Positions 34,109 through 43,736 are shown, numbered from the stretch's first letter. The stretch is DNA of 64,000 nucleotides from G963669295 sp963669295 (GCA_963669295.1 OY769938.1:3410001-3474000); one strand, 5' to 3'. Program-made: numbers and translations. Notes: generated by a model not told the origin, from the sequence alone.

Positions 34109-35455
34109 ATGAAGAACATATTGGTAATCGGGGCAGGAAGATCATCTTCATCATTAATTCGATATTTACTGGATAATTCGCAGCAAGAGGGGTGGCACGT
34201 AAAAGTGGGAGATATGAACCTTGAGTTGGCTCAACAAAAAGTAAATGGCAGTGCCAATGCTACAGCTTTTCAATTTGATGCGCTAAACCCCGAAGAACGA
34301 AGGAGAGAGATTGAGGCGGCAGATTTTGTTATTTCAATGCTGCCAGCACGTTTCCATATGGAAGTGGCACGCGATTGCATTGAATTTAAGAAAGATGTGA
34401 TTACCCCATCGTATGTAACCCCTGAAATGAAAGAGCTGGATGCTGCCGCAAAAGAAGCAGGCATCATCATCATGAATGAGATAGGTGTAGACCCTGGTAT
34501 AGATCATCTATCGGCCAAAAAGGTGCTGGATGAAATTAAGGAGATGGGTGGAGAACTTACCATTTTCGAGTCGTTTACCGGAGGGCTGGTAGCCCCTGAA
34601 AGTGATAACAACCCCTGGAACTATAAGTTTACCTGGAATCCTCGTAATGTGGTATTGGCAGGGCAGGGTGGTGCCGCCAAATTTTTTCATGAAGGGAAGT
34701 ATAAATACATACCGTACAACAAGCTGTTCCGACGCACCGAAATTATTGATGTAGATGGGTTTGGGCAATTTGAAGGCTATGCCAACCGCGATTCGTTAAA
34801 GTACAGGGCCATTTATGGGTTGGAAGACATTCCGACCATCTATAGAGGTACGTTAAGAAGGGTAGGTTTTTGCAGGGCCTGGAACGTATTTGTACAACTG
34901 GGAGCTACCGACGATAGTTATATTATAGAAGGGTCGGAAGACATGACCTACCGCGAGTTTATCAATTCATTTTTGGCCTATAATCCGCACGATTCGGTAG
35001 AGTTAAAATTGCGCTACTACCTCAACATTGAACAAGACGATTACATTTGGCACAAGCTGCAATGGCTAGGAATATTTGAAAACAAACGCATCGGATTAAA
35101 AGATGCTACTCCCGCTCAGATCTTACAGAAAATACTGGAAGAAAAATGGACATTGGCTCCTGACGATAAAGACATGATTGTGATGTGGCATAAGTTCGGG
35201 TTCAAACTGAACGGTGAAAACAAGGAAATCCAATCGTCGATGGTATACATTGGTGAAGATCAAACCTATACCGCTATGAGCGATACGGTAGGGTTGCCTG
35301 TGGCCATTACCAGTAAAATGATTATGAATGGCACCATCAAGGCCAAAGGAGTTCAGTTGCCACTTTCAAAAGAAATTTACGAGCCGGTACTGGAAGAATT
35401 GGAAACGTATGGCATTGTGTTCAAGGAAAAGGAAGTCGCTCCAATCTTGTACTAA
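34109..35455 (+). CDS. Saccharopine dehydrogenase-family oxidoreductase
   Basis: A 448-residue cytoplasmic enzyme with an N-terminal NAD(P)-binding Rossmann fold (ILVIGAGRSSSSLIRYLLDN) and the saccharopine reductase-type C-terminal domain (NEIGVDPGIDHLSAKKVLDE, SFTGGLVAPESDNNPWNYKF, ETYGIVFKEKEVAP). Members act on saccharopine or related lysine/carboxyspermidine-type substrates; the true substrate is not shown. It stands alone between divergent units and its stop overlaps that of the converging trmN6 by 4 bp. Confidence 0.85.
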   Translation: MKNILVIGAGRSSSSLIRYLLDNSQQEGWHVKVGDMNLELAQQKVNGSANATAFQFDALNPEERRREIEAADFVISMLPARFHMEVARDCIEFKKDVITPSYVTPEMKELDAAAKEAGIIIMNEIGVDPGIDHLSAKKVLDEIKEMGGELTIFESFTGGLVAPESDNNPWNYKFTWNPRNVVLAGQGGAAKFFHEGKYKYIPYNKLFRRTEIIDVDGFGQFEGYANRDSLKYRAIYGLEDIPTIYRGTLRRVGFCRAWNVFVQLGATDDSYIIEGSEDMTYREFINSFLAYNPHDSVELKLRYYLNIEQDDYIWHKLQWLGIFENKRIGLKDATPAQILQKILEEKWTLAPDDKDMIVMWHKFGFKLNGENKEIQSSMVYIGEDQTYTAMSDTVGLPVAITSKMIMNGTIKAKGVQLPLSKEIYEPVLEELETYGIVFKEKEVAPILY

Positions 35456-36156
35456 AAGTTAAGGTAAAACGCACCGGTGAGCTGTTGGTAAGCTTCCGAA
35501 TATTGATGGCGACCGTTGGCTTCAATCACCAACTGTTCTTCCTCCAGTTTCCCCTTCTTTTTTTCGAATTGCATTAAGTAGCGTTTGGCTGGTTTTTCTG
35601 GCGTAGGGTGCACGTAGCAAATTTTGTTGCAATACAAACGCTGTGTACGTGCCATTTGAATGAATTGTTGAGCTTCTTCGGTAGGCAGGACAATGCAAAA
35701 TTTCCCGTTTTCTTTCAGGTAGTTGTTCGCAGAGAAAATCAATTCAATGAAACCGAGCGAGTCGTTGTGTCGTGCCAGGTTCCTCGACGCATCGTTTGAT
35801 TTTAACGAGTTTTCGAAAAATGGTGGATTCGATACAATAAGGTCGTACAATTGTTCGGGAATGAACTGCTGAATAGAGGCATGATAAACGATAATGCGGT
35901 TGGCCCAGGGCGATTGTGCTACATTGTTTTCAGCTTGTGTCACAGCATCTTCATCAATGTCAATGGCGTCGATGGTAGCGGCTGACCGTTGCGCCATCAT
36001 CAATGCAATTAACCCGGTTCCAGTACCGATGTCGAGAATGGTTTTGGTGCCTGCAACATCAGCCCATGCTCCTAGCAGTACACCATCGGTACCCACTTTC
36101 ATGGCGCATTGATCTTGTGTGATGGTAAATTGCTTGAATTGAAATGGGGCAGACAT
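35452..36156 (-). CDS. trmN6: tRNA1(Val) (adenine(37)-N6)-methyltransferase
   Basis: A 234-residue class I methyltransferase. The SAM-binding motif is ILDIGTGTGLIALMMAQR, the acidic residue follows in IDAIDIDEDAV, and the N6-adenine catalytic motif NPPF is in DLIVSNPPFFENSLKSND. The N-terminal KQFTITQDQCAMKVGTDGVL is typical of YfiC/TrmN6, which modifies A37 of tRNA-Val1. It starts 2 bp after the rimM stop, so it is cotranscribed with rpsP-rimM. Confidence 0.9.
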   Translation of the reverse strand: MSAPFQFKQFTITQDQCAMKVGTDGVLLGAWADVAGTKTILDIGTGTGLIALMMAQRSAATIDAIDIDEDAVTQAENNVAQSPWANRIIVYHASIQQFIPEQLYDLIVSNPPFFENSLKSNDASRNLARHNDSLGFIELIFSANNYLKENGKFCIVLPTEEAQQFIQMARTQRLYCNKICYVHPTPEKPAKRYLMQFEKKKGKLEEEQLVIEANGRHQYSEAYQQLTGAFYLNF

Positions 36157-36158
36157 AA

Positions 36159-36710
36159 TTATTCATCAAATTCATGAGACTCATCTCCAAGGTAGAGGTC
36201 GATGAGTCCATCTGGAACAGTTACATGAATTGTTTGCTTTGTGCGGTCAACAGATTGGATAACTGCATTGGTAATAGGAATCAATACTTCCTTGTAGTCT
36301 TTGGTAATTTGTATGATGGGATTGCCTGGGTAGTCCAGTACCTTATCTACTGTACCCACTGTTCCATAGTTGGTATCTACGACTTCAAACCCTTCTATTT
36401 CGTGGTAATAGAATTGATTGTCGCCAAGTTCAGGAAGTTGGTTGAGGGGAAGGTAAAGCGATGATTTTACCAATCTTTTCGCTTGTTCTTCTGAATTCAC
36501 ATCCTCAAACTTAACGTTGGCAAATCCTTTTTGTTTCAGTTGAAATCGTTCCACAAAAAAAGGAATCAGCTGTTGATTAATTTCAACAAATGCTGATTCC
36601 AATTCTTTGTATTCTTCAGGAAAATCTACGTCCAGGAAAACAACTACTTCACCTTTTAACCCTTTGGTTTTGGCAATGGAGCCAAGATAGAAGCAATCGT
36701 CTTTACGCAT
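36159..36710 (-). CDS. rimM: Ribosome maturation factor RimM
   Basis: A 183-residue protein that helps 30S head assembly through binding S19. The N-terminal RimM domain (YLGSIAKTKGLKGEVVVFLD) and C-terminal PRC barrel (GFEVVDTNYGTVGTVDKVLD, EVLIPITNAVIQSVDRTKQT) are clear. It follows rpsP by 13 bp, the conserved rpsP-rimM order of most bacteria; trmD is replaced here by trmN6. Confidence 0.95.
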   Translation of the reverse strand: MRKDDCFYLGSIAKTKGLKGEVVVFLDVDFPEEYKELESAFVEINQQLIPFFVERFQLKQKGFANVKFEDVNSEEQAKRLVKSSLYLPLNQLPELGDNQFYYHEIEGFEVVDTNYGTVGTVDKVLDYPGNPIIQITKDYKEVLIPITNAVIQSVDRTKQTIHVTVPDGLIDLYLGDESHEFDE

Positions 36711-36723
36711 AGAACGCTTCGTT

Positions 36724-37641
36724 CTATTCTTCTTTCTTCTCTTCTCCTTCTTCTGCTGAAGCTTCTGCTTCTGGAGCTGCTTCAGCCTCTGCCGGAGCTT
36801 CTTCCTTTGCTTCTGGAGCTGCCTCAGCTTCTGCCGGAGCTTCTTCCTTCGCTTCTGGAGCTGCCTCAGCTTCTGCTGGAGCTTCTTCCTTCGCTTCTGG
36901 AGCTGCTTCAGCCTCTGCCGGAGCTTCTTCCTTTGCTTCTGAAGCTGCCTCAGCTTCTGCCGGAGCTTCTTCCTTCGCTTCTGGAGCTGCTTCAGCCTCT
37001 GCCGGAGCTTCTTCCTTTGCTTCTGTAGCTGCCTCAGCCTCTGCCGGAGCTTCTTCCTTTGCTTCTGGAGCTGCCTCAGCTTCTGCCGGAGCTTCTTCCT
37101 TTGCTTCTGGAGCTGCCTCAGCCTCTGCTGGAGCTTCAGTGGTCGCTTCAGCTTCTGTTGGAGCCTCTACTTCCTCAGCCATTGGAGAATTCTTTTGCTC
37201 AATTGCTGCAGCACGAGCGTCACTTACTTCTTTCTCAGCAGCAAGCTTTGCCTTTTTAGCCGCATCTGCATTAGCAGACAATTGATCTTTCTTCGACTGG
37301 ATTTTTCCTTCTTTTTCTTGTAACCACGCTTCAAATTTTGCATCAGCTTGCTCTTGTGTAAGGGCACCTTTTGCAACTCCTTTTTGCAAGTGGTTTCTCA
37401 ACAATACACCTTTATAAGAGAGCATCGCACGAACGGTATCGGTAGGAACTGCTCCTTTTTGAATCCAGTTAAATGCCTTTTCGGTATCGATATCGATAAC
37501 CGCAGGATTAACATTTGGATTGTAAATACCAATCTTTTCGATGAACTTTCCGTCACGAGGTGCACGGCTGTCTGCAATTACAACATGGTAAAAAGGTTTG
37601 TTTTTCTTCCCATGTCTTTGAAGTCTAATTTTGGTAGGCAT
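36724..37641 (-). CDS. rpsP: 30S ribosomal protein S16 with long acidic repeat tail
   Basis: A 305-residue protein. Residues 1-~85 are a normal S16 (KIRLQRHGKKNKPFYHVVIA, NPNVNPAVIDIDTEKAFNWI, PTDTVRAMLSYKGVL). Residues ~86-150 form a lysine/alanine helix common to Bacteroidota S16. From 170 to 295 come nine near-identical 14-residue units (APAEAEAAPEAKEE, with P to T or S at one position in two copies), then an acidic end (GEEKKEE). Typical bacterial S16 is 80-90 residues, and related ones with extensions are usually shorter than this. The tail is strongly negative. Confidence 0.93.
   Translation of the reverse strand: MPTKIRLQRHGKKNKPFYHVVIADSRAPRDGKFIEKIGIYNPNVNPAVIDIDTEKAFNWIQKGAVPTDTVRAMLSYKGVLLRNHLQKGVAKGALTQEQADAKFEAWLQEKEGKIQSKKDQLSANADAAKKAKLAAEKEVSDARAAAIEQKNSPMAEEVEAPTEAEATTEAPAEAEAAPEAKEEAPAEAEAAPEAKEEAPAEAEAATEAKEEAPAEAEAAPEAKEEAPAEAEAASEAKEEAPAEAEAAPEAKEEAPAEAEAAPEAKEEAPAEAEAAPEAKEEAPAEAEAAPEAEASAEEGEEKKEE
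36757..37134 (-). repeat. rpsP: Nine tandem 42-bp repeats inside rpsP
   Basis: Nine in-frame copies of a 42-bp unit encode the S16 tail. Copies differ mainly at third positions (gcc/gct, tct/tcc) and at one proline codon. Such arrays change length by slippage or recombination, and this one stays in frame because 42 is a multiple of three. Confidence 0.9.
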
Positions 37642-37788
37642 AACATTAATAGTTTAAAGGGTCCTAAACCCGGTTAATTAATGGATTTATTAAAAATTAA
37701 GGCCGCAAATATCGATAATTATTTAATAATCGGAAAACTTTTCCTTTAACTTTCACATGTTCGCTTCTATATTTGAAAAAAAAAGAGC

Positions 37789-38085
37789 ATGATAAAAGAT
37801 GGTAACGCGCTGCAACAACGTGCCAGAAGAGTGCCCGGCATTATTCGATATCCTATAATTGCTGTAGCATTTGTTTTTCCCATTTATTGGATGTTTACGG
37901 AATCGGGGGTGTATTGGTGGTTGTCGAAACAGCAAGCAGCGCTATTCGATGGCGACTTTTATCCCATCTTATCCTTTTTGCTCAGTATGTTGATCTGTTT
38001 AATTCCCGCAGGCGTTATTGTGCATGTACTGGCTACCTTTATGGGGCCTAAAGATCAGGCTTCTACTCAAAACGAACAGCCTTAA
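37789..38085 (+). CDS. Small two-helix membrane protein, function unknown
   Basis: A 98-residue protein with two membrane segments (PIIAVAFVFPIYWMFTESG and LSFLLSMLICLIPAGVIVHV). It has no signal peptide and no recognised motif. It is followed 27 bp later by the HD hydrolase gene on the same strand and diverges from rpsP. Confidence 0.7.
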   Translation: MIKDGNALQQRARRVPGIIRYPIIAVAFVFPIYWMFTESGVYWWLSKQQAALFDGDFYPILSFLLSMLICLIPAGVIVHVLATFMGPKDQASTQNEQP

Positions 38086-38112
38086 TTTATTTTCCTTCTT
38101 ATTTAATACTCT

Positions 38113-38760
38113 ATGAATCAAGCAGCCATCATTGAACGAACCAAAAGCTATGTACGGGAAACGCTAGAAGGTGAAGGAACCGGACACGACTGGTGGCACA
38201 TTCAACGGGTGTTAAACAATGCGGTGCTGATTGGGGAAAAAGAAGGAGCAGACATGCTGGTGGTGCAATTGGGTGCCTTGCTGCACGATATTGCCGATTT
38301 TAAGTTTCATGGTGGCGATGAAACGGTAGGGCCGCGAGTGGCCAAGGAGTGGCTCGAACAGCTGCACGTAACACCGTCCATCATTGAAAGGGTAGTGCAT
38401 ATTGTAAAAGATATTTCTTTTAAAGGAGCCAACGTAGCTACTCCTATGCAAACATTGGAAGGAAAGGTGGTGCAAGATGCCGACCGGCTGGATGCACTAG
38501 GAGCCATAGGTATTGCTCGAACGTTTGCTTATGGTGGCTATCGAGGCAATGAGCTTCACAACCCCGAGCAGGCACCAGTGATGCACGATACGTTTGAAGC
38601 GTATAAAAACAGCAATGGTACTACCATTAATCATTTTTACGAGAAACTGTTGTTGCTCAAAGAGCTGATGAACACTTCTACCGGCAAAGCGTTGGCAGAA
38701 GAACGACACCGCTACATGGAAGAGTTTTTAACGCAATTTTATCGCGAGTGGGGCGATTAA
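38113..38760 (+). CDS. HD-domain phosphohydrolase (YedJ-like)
   Basis: A 215-residue protein with an HD metal-binding domain: H in GHDWWHIQRVLNNA, the HD pair in LGALLHDIADFKFHGGDE, and D in VVQDADRLDALGAIGIARTF. This motif set is typical of the YedJ/YpgQ group, some members of which hydrolyse nucleoside triphosphates. The real substrate is not known. The 153-bp gap to dnaE contains no named feature. Confidence 0.85.
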   Translation: MNQAAIIERTKSYVRETLEGEGTGHDWWHIQRVLNNAVLIGEKEGADMLVVQLGALLHDIADFKFHGGDETVGPRVAKEWLEQLHVTPSIIERVVHIVKDISFKGANVATPMQTLEGKVVQDADRLDALGAIGIARTFAYGGYRGNELHNPEQAPVMHDTFEAYKNSNGTTINHFYEKLLLLKELMNTSTGKALAEERHRYMEEFLTQFYREWGD

Positions 38761-38913
38761 ATTCGGGACAAAAATAGTTTTTCACAGCCACAACGCAGTG
38801 CCCGTTAGCCTTAGCAAGACTTATCAACACCCCCCTTGAATTAACAGGTGTATTGCGTAATTTTACCTCCTGTGTTCATTACCCCTATCACTTAATTTTT
38901 CGTACCTTATACT

Positions 38914-41900
38914 ATGTTCTTAATATTCGATACCGAAACTACTGGTTTACCCAAAGATTGGAATGCTCCCATCACCGATTCAGACAATTGGCCCCGTTTG
39001 GTGCAATTGGCATGGCAGCTGCACGATAGTTCGGGGAAACTCATTGCACACCAAAACTACATTGTTAAGCCAGAAGGATTCTCCATTCCTTACAATGCAG
39101 AAAAAGTGCACGGTATCTCTACCGAAAGAGCATTAAAAGATGGACACGACTTAGCCTTTGTATTGGGGGAGTTTGCAAAAGACCTGGAACGTACCACTTA
39201 TAATGTAGGGCACAACATTGAGTTTGACGTCAATGTAGTGGGTGCCGAATACTACCGCGCGCAAATCCCTACTGGTTTAATGGAAATGGCCAGCATCGAC
39301 ACCAAGGATGAATCGGTAGAGTTCTGCGCCATTCCTGGAGGTAAAGGAGGCCGTTTTAAGTGGCCCACACTTACCGAGCTGCACACCAAACTATTTGGAG
39401 AAGCATTTGAAGATGCGCACGATGCAGCGTATGACGTAGATGCTACTGCCCGTTGTTTCTTCGGGCTGGTTACTCACCGGGTTATTCAGCGTCCTGAAAT
39501 TGAAGATGCCGACCTGGTAAAATATGAAGCCCCAAAACTGGAGGCAGCCAATTTTGCTGTGGCGAAAGAAGAGGAACAGCAAACCCATGGAGGGTCAGAA
39601 ACAACGGCCGAAGTAACAGCCGATTTAAAGGATGTTCCGTTTACGCATTTGCATTGCCACTCTCAGTTTTCTGTATTGCAGGCTACCTCACAAATAGGGG
39701 AGATGGTAGAAAAAGCCAAATCGTCGGGGATGTCGGCTATTGCCCTCACCGACCATGGCAACATGATGGCGGCCTACCATTTTGTACGCGATGCGCTGAA
39801 AGCAGAGTTGAAACCCATTGTGGGTTGCGAGTTTTACTTGTGCCGCGATCGCACCAACAAATCGCAAAAAAATGATGGCTATCAAACGGTGTTGCTGGCC
39901 AAAAACAAAGACGGCTATCACAACCTGGCAAAGCTATCATCCATCGCTTACATCGAAGGGTTTTACTATGTGCCTCGAATAGATAAGGAAGCCTTGCTTG
40001 CGCATAAAGAAAACCTCATCGCTACCACCGGAGGACTGTGGGGAGAAATTCCTTTCCTCATCTTAAATGAAGGAGAAGAAAAGGCAGAAGAAGCATTTTT
40101 ATGGTGGAAAGAGCAATTTGGAGAAGACTTTTATGTGGAGCTGAACCGCCATGGGGTAGAAGAAGAAGACTACGTGAACAAAGTGTTGCTTGGCTTTGCG
40201 AAAAAACATGGGGTCAAATACTTTGCTTCCAACAACTCCTACTACACCGATAAGAAAGATGCCCAGGCACACGACATCCTCATTTGTGTGAAAGATGCCG
40301 TATCGGTCAACAAGCCCAAAAAGTACATTGGTAAACGAGGACGAGAGTTCCGCTATGGATTCCCCAACGATGAATTTTACATCAAGTCGCCGGAAGAAAT
40401 GAAAAAGCTGTTTGCCGACCTTCCGGAGGCCATTACCACCACCAATGAAATAGCAGATAAAATAGAACCGTATAAGTTGGCCAGCGACGTGTTGCTGCCC
40501 AAGTTTGAGATTCCCGAAGAGTTTAAAGATCCGCAAGATGATGAGGATGGAGGGAAAAGAGGGGAGAATGCCTATTTGAAGCACCTGACCTATGTAGGGG
40601 CCGAAAAGCGTTATGGGGAAGTGACAGACGATATTCGCGAGCGACTGGATTTTGAGTTGGCTACCATCGAAAATACCGGGTATCCGGGTTACTTTTTGAT
40701 TGTACAGGACTTTACCACTGAAGCGCGCAATATGGGCGTGTCGGTAGGGCCGGGTAGGGGCTCGGCAGCAGGTTCAGCAGTAGCCTATTGCATTGGCATT
40801 ACCAATGTAGACCCTATTAAGTACGACCTCCTGTTTGAGCGTTTCTTGAATCCCGATCGGGTGTCGTTGCCTGATATTGATATTGATTTTGATGATGAAG
40901 GACGGGGCCGTGTCATCGACTATGTGATTGATAAATACGGTTCGAGCCAGGTAGCACAAATCATTACCTATGGTACCATGGCAGCCAAGTCTTCCATTCG
41001 AGATACAGGCAGGGTACTGGAGTTGCCCTTGCCTGAAACAGACCGCATTGCCAAGTTGGTGCCCGACATCAAGCTCAACAAATTGTTTGGCATGGACGAC
41101 AAGCAATTGTCGTCTAAACTCAATGCCGACCAGTTGGAGATGGCCAAGCAGTTGAAAGCTATTGCCAAACAAAACAACCTGGAAGGGGAAACCATTAAGC
41201 AAGCCACGGTGTTGGAAGGATCGGTGCGCAACACGGGCATCCATGCTTGTGGGGTCATCATTACTCCCAGCGACATTCGCGAACACATTCCTGTTGCCGT
41301 TTCCAAAGATTCTAACTTGTGGTGTACCCAATTTGATAACTCGGTAGTAGAAAATGCTGGGTTGTTAAAGATGGATTTCCTCGGATTGAAAACCCTCACC
41401 ATCATCAAGGATGCCATTAAAATCATTAAAGCCAGGAATGGAGTGGAAATTGATCCCGATAAAATTCCACTCGACGACCAAAAAACCTACGAGCTCTACC
41501 AACGCGGTGAAACCAATGGTACGTTTCAGTTTGAGTCGCCAGGCATGCAAAAACACTTGCGGGCATTAAAACCCGATAAGTTTGCCGACCTCATTGCCAT
41601 GAACGCCTTGTACCGCCCCGGTCCGCTGGAATACATCCCCAACTTTATTGCCCGTAAGCATGGCGATGAAACCATAGCTTACGATTTGGATGCCATGGAA
41701 GAATACCTGGCAGAAACGTATGGAATTACCGTGTACCAGGAGCAGGTGATGTTGCTGTCGCAAAAGCTGGCAGGCTTTACCAAGGGTGAGGCGGATGTAC
41801 TGCGTAAGGCGATGGGGAAAAAGATATTTGCCTTGCTGGAAGAGCTCAAGCCTAAGTTTATTGATGGTGGTACCGAGCGCGGACACGACCCTAAAGTATT

Positions 41901-43176
41901 GGAAAAGGTATGGAAAGACTGGGAAGCCTTTGCGGCTTATGCCTTTAACAAGTCGCACTCTACCTGTTATTCCGTAGTGGCCTTCCATACGGGATATTTG
42001 AAAGCACACTACCCTGCGGAGTATATGGCTTCGGTGCTTACCCACAACATGAACGACATCAAGAAGGTCACTTTCTTTATGGAAGAATGCCGACGCATGG
42101 GACTGAAAGTATTGGGGCCGGATGTGAATGAAAGTTATTACAAGTTTGCGGTAAACCCCAAAGGAGAAATTCGCTTTGGATTGGGGGCTGTAAAAGGGGT
42201 GGGTGAAGGTGCTGTGGAAGCCATTGTGAACGAGCGCAAGGAAAATGGCAATTACAACAGCATATTTGATTTACTCAAGCGCATTGATTTGAAATCGGCC
42301 AATAGAAAAGCCATGGAAAGCCTGGCCCTTTCTGGTGCCCTCGATTCGTTCGATACCATTCACCGCGCTCAATACTTCCAAACCAACGAAACCGGACAAA
42401 CCTATTTGGAAAAGATTGTGAAGTTTGGCAGTAGCTACCAAAGCAGTTTGGATGCTCCTCCCGACCTTTTTGGCGACACTGCCGCTGTAGAAGTAGTAGA
42501 GCCTGCTGTTCCCGAAGCTGAAGAGTGGAGTACGCTCGACAAGTTGAAGCGTGAAAAGGAAGTGGTAGGCATTTACATTTCGGGCCACCCGTTAGATGAT
42601 CATAAACTGGAAATAGAAAGCTTTTGCAATGCCAACCTGAGCCATTTGAGCGATATGCCTCGGGTGATGGGGCGTGAATTAAAGATTGCCGGCATTGTGA
42701 CCGAGGTGGCGCATAAAACCACCAAAACAGGCAAGCCTTTTGGTATCTTCACCATCGAAGACTACCACGATACCTTTCAGTTCTTTCTCTTTTCCGACGA
42801 CTATGTGAAGTTCAAAGACTATCTCATCAAAGACTGGTCGTTGTTCATTACCGGTAAGGTACAAACACGCAGGTACGACGAAAGTAGAATGGAGTTTAAA
42901 GTAGTTAAAATTGACTTGTTGGCCGATTTAAGGGATAAACTGGCCAAAACCATTACCATTAACATGGAAGGAGCCAAGGTAACAGACGAGTTTGTGGAGC
43001 AGTTGGAGCGTATGGTGAATGAAAATGCAGGGAAATGCCGGTTAAACCTCATTCTTGTTGATCCCAAGAATCAGGTGAAAGTCAACTTGCATTCGCGTAC
43101 AAAGTCGGTCAATCTGACACCAGGGTTCATCGATCAGTTGGAAGCAATCCAAGATTTGACTTATAAAATAGGGTAA
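38914..43176 (+). CDS. dnaE: DNA polymerase III alpha subunit with N-terminal proofreading exonuclease
   Basis: A 1420-residue replicative polymerase. Residues 1-~190 are a DnaQ-type DEDDh exonuclease (FDTETTGLPKDW, VGHNIEFDVNVVG, AHDAAYDVDATARCFFGL). Residues ~240-430 are the PHP domain (THLHCHSQFSVLQATSQIGE, ALTDHGNMMAAY). The polymerase palm has PDIDIDFDDEGRGRVIDYVI with the catalytic aspartates, and the finger/thumb includes ALYRPGPLEYIPNFIARKHG and AYAFNKSHSTCYSVVAFHTG. An OB fold (GRELKIAGIVTEVAHKTTKT) and C-terminal tail follow. In E. coli the exonuclease is the separate epsilon subunit; here both lie in one chain, as in a number of flavobacteria. Confidence 0.94.
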   Translation: MFLIFDTETTGLPKDWNAPITDSDNWPRLVQLAWQLHDSSGKLIAHQNYIVKPEGFSIPYNAEKVHGISTERALKDGHDLAFVLGEFAKDLERTTYNVGHNIEFDVNVVGAEYYRAQIPTGLMEMASIDTKDESVEFCAIPGGKGGRFKWPTLTELHTKLFGEAFEDAHDAAYDVDATARCFFGLVTHRVIQRPEIEDADLVKYEAPKLEAANFAVAKEEEQQTHGGSETTAEVTADLKDVPFTHLHCHSQFSVLQATSQIGEMVEKAKSSGMSAIALTDHGNMMAAYHFVRDALKAELKPIVGCEFYLCRDRTNKSQKNDGYQTVLLAKNKDGYHNLAKLSSIAYIEGFYYVPRIDKEALLAHKENLIATTGGLWGEIPFLILNEGEEKAEEAFLWWKEQFGEDFYVELNRHGVEEEDYVNKVLLGFAKKHGVKYFASNNSYYTDKKDAQAHDILICVKDAVSVNKPKKYIGKRGREFRYGFPNDEFYIKSPEEMKKLFADLPEAITTTNEIADKIEPYKLASDVLLPKFEIPEEFKDPQDDEDGGKRGENAYLKHLTYVGAEKRYGEVTDDIRERLDFELATIENTGYPGYFLIVQDFTTEARNMGVSVGPGRGSAAGSAVAYCIGITNVDPIKYDLLFERFLNPDRVSLPDIDIDFDDEGRGRVIDYVIDKYGSSQVAQIITYGTMAAKSSIRDTGRVLELPLPETDRIAKLVPDIKLNKLFGMDDKQLSSKLNADQLEMAKQLKAIAKQNNLEGETIKQATVLEGSVRNTGIHACGVIITPSDIREHIPVAVSKDSNLWCTQFDNSVVENAGLLKMDFLGLKTLTIIKDAIKIIKARNGVEIDPDKIPLDDQKTYELYQRGETNGTFQFESPGMQKHLRALKPDKFADLIAMNALYRPGPLEYIPNFIARKHGDETIAYDLDAMEEYLAETYGITVYQEQVMLLSQKLAGFTKGEADVLRKAMGKKIFALLEELKPKFIDGGTERGHDPKVLEKVWKDWEAFAAYAFNKSHSTCYSVVAFHTGYLKAHYPAEYMASVLTHNMNDIKKVTFFMEECRRMGLKVLGPDVNESYYKFAVNPKGEIRFGLGAVKGVGEGAVEAIVNERKENGNYNSIFDLLKRIDLKSANRKAMESLALSGALDSFDTIHRAQYFQTNETGQTYLEKIVKFGSSYQSSLDAPPDLFGDTAAVEVVEPAVPEAEEWSTLDKLKREKEVVGIYISGHPLDDHKLEIESFCNANLSHLSDMPRVMGRELKIAGIVTEVAHKTTKTGKPFGIFTIEDYHDTFQFFLFSDDYVKFKDYLIKDWSLFITGKVQTRRYDESRMEFKVVKIDLLADLRDKLAKTITINMEGAKVTDEFVEQLERMVNENAGKCRLNLILVDPKNQVKVNLHSRTKSVNLTPGFIDQLEAIQDLTYKIG

Positions 43177-43203
43177 GAGTGACAAAATGTCGTTACATTT
43201 ACC

Positions 43204-43233
43204 TTTGGTAGTGTATTTGATTGCGTACCTTTG
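43204..43233 (+). promoter_or_regulatory. trxA: trxA promoter (TTTG-N18-TACCTTTG)
   Basis: TTTG at 43204-43207 and TACCTTTG at 43226-43233 match the Bacteroidota -33/-7 consensus with an 18-nt spacer. The -7 box ends 41 bp before the trxA start. Confidence 0.7.
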
Positions 43234-43274
43234 TAAAGTAACAGTATTAACGAACAAATAAATTAAAAGAAATT

Positions 43275-43595
43275 ATGGCTGTAGAATTCACAGATGCGAA
43301 CTTTGAAGAGTTGGCACTCAATGCAGACAAACCCGTGGTAGTTGATTTTTGGGCTGAGTGGTGTGGTCCTTGTCGAATGGTTGGTCCAATTGTGGATGAG
43401 TTGTATGCCGATTACGATGGAAAAGCAGTGATCGGAAAAGTAAATGTTGATCACAATCCCAACATCTCTATGAAGTTTGGCATTAGGAATATCCCTACTG
43501 TGTTGTTCATTAAGAACGGTGAAGTAGTAGATAAGCAAGTAGGTGCTGCTCCTAAAGCTGCTTACGTAGACAAGCTAGAGGCTCAATTATCATAA
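43275..43595 (+). CDS. trxA: Thioredoxin
   Basis: A 106-residue cytoplasmic disulfide reductase. The active site is WAEWCGPCRMVGP, the cis-proline loop is RNIPTVLF, and the end is GAAPKAAYVDKLEAQLS. Length is standard. It has its own promoter and terminator, so it is transcribed alone between dnaE and the DUF58 gene. Confidence 0.95.
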   Translation: MAVEFTDANFEELALNADKPVVVDFWAEWCGPCRMVGPIVDELYADYDGKAVIGKVNVDHNPNISMKFGIRNIPTVLFIKNGEVVDKQVGAAPKAAYVDKLEAQLS

Positions 43596-43626
43596 CAGAT
43601 ATTGCAGCAATGCGATTTTAAGTTCT

Positions 43627-43662
43627 AAGCCCCTCGAGCAATCGAGGGGCTTTACTTTTTGT
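43627..43662 (+). terminator. trxA: Rho-independent terminator of trxA
   Basis: An 11-bp perfect stem (AAGCCCCTCGA / TCGAGGGGCTT) with a GCAA tetraloop, followed by TTACTTTTTG. It lies 31 bp after the trxA stop. Confidence 0.9.
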
Positions 43663-43736
43663 TACCATCTTATGCTTAAACTTGTTACCTTTCCAATAAT
43701 TTGCGCAAGCATGCGTTTTGTAAGAAATTGTTACCC

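Noticed and set aside
36757..37134. Regular 42-bp spacing that could suggest a CRISPR array
   Set aside because: There are no unique spacers, and the units are contiguous, in frame and part of rpsP.
36807..37259. Leucine-rich frames on the plus strand
   Set aside because: They are the antisense of the S16 Glu/Ala repeats; their repetitive composition is a by-product.
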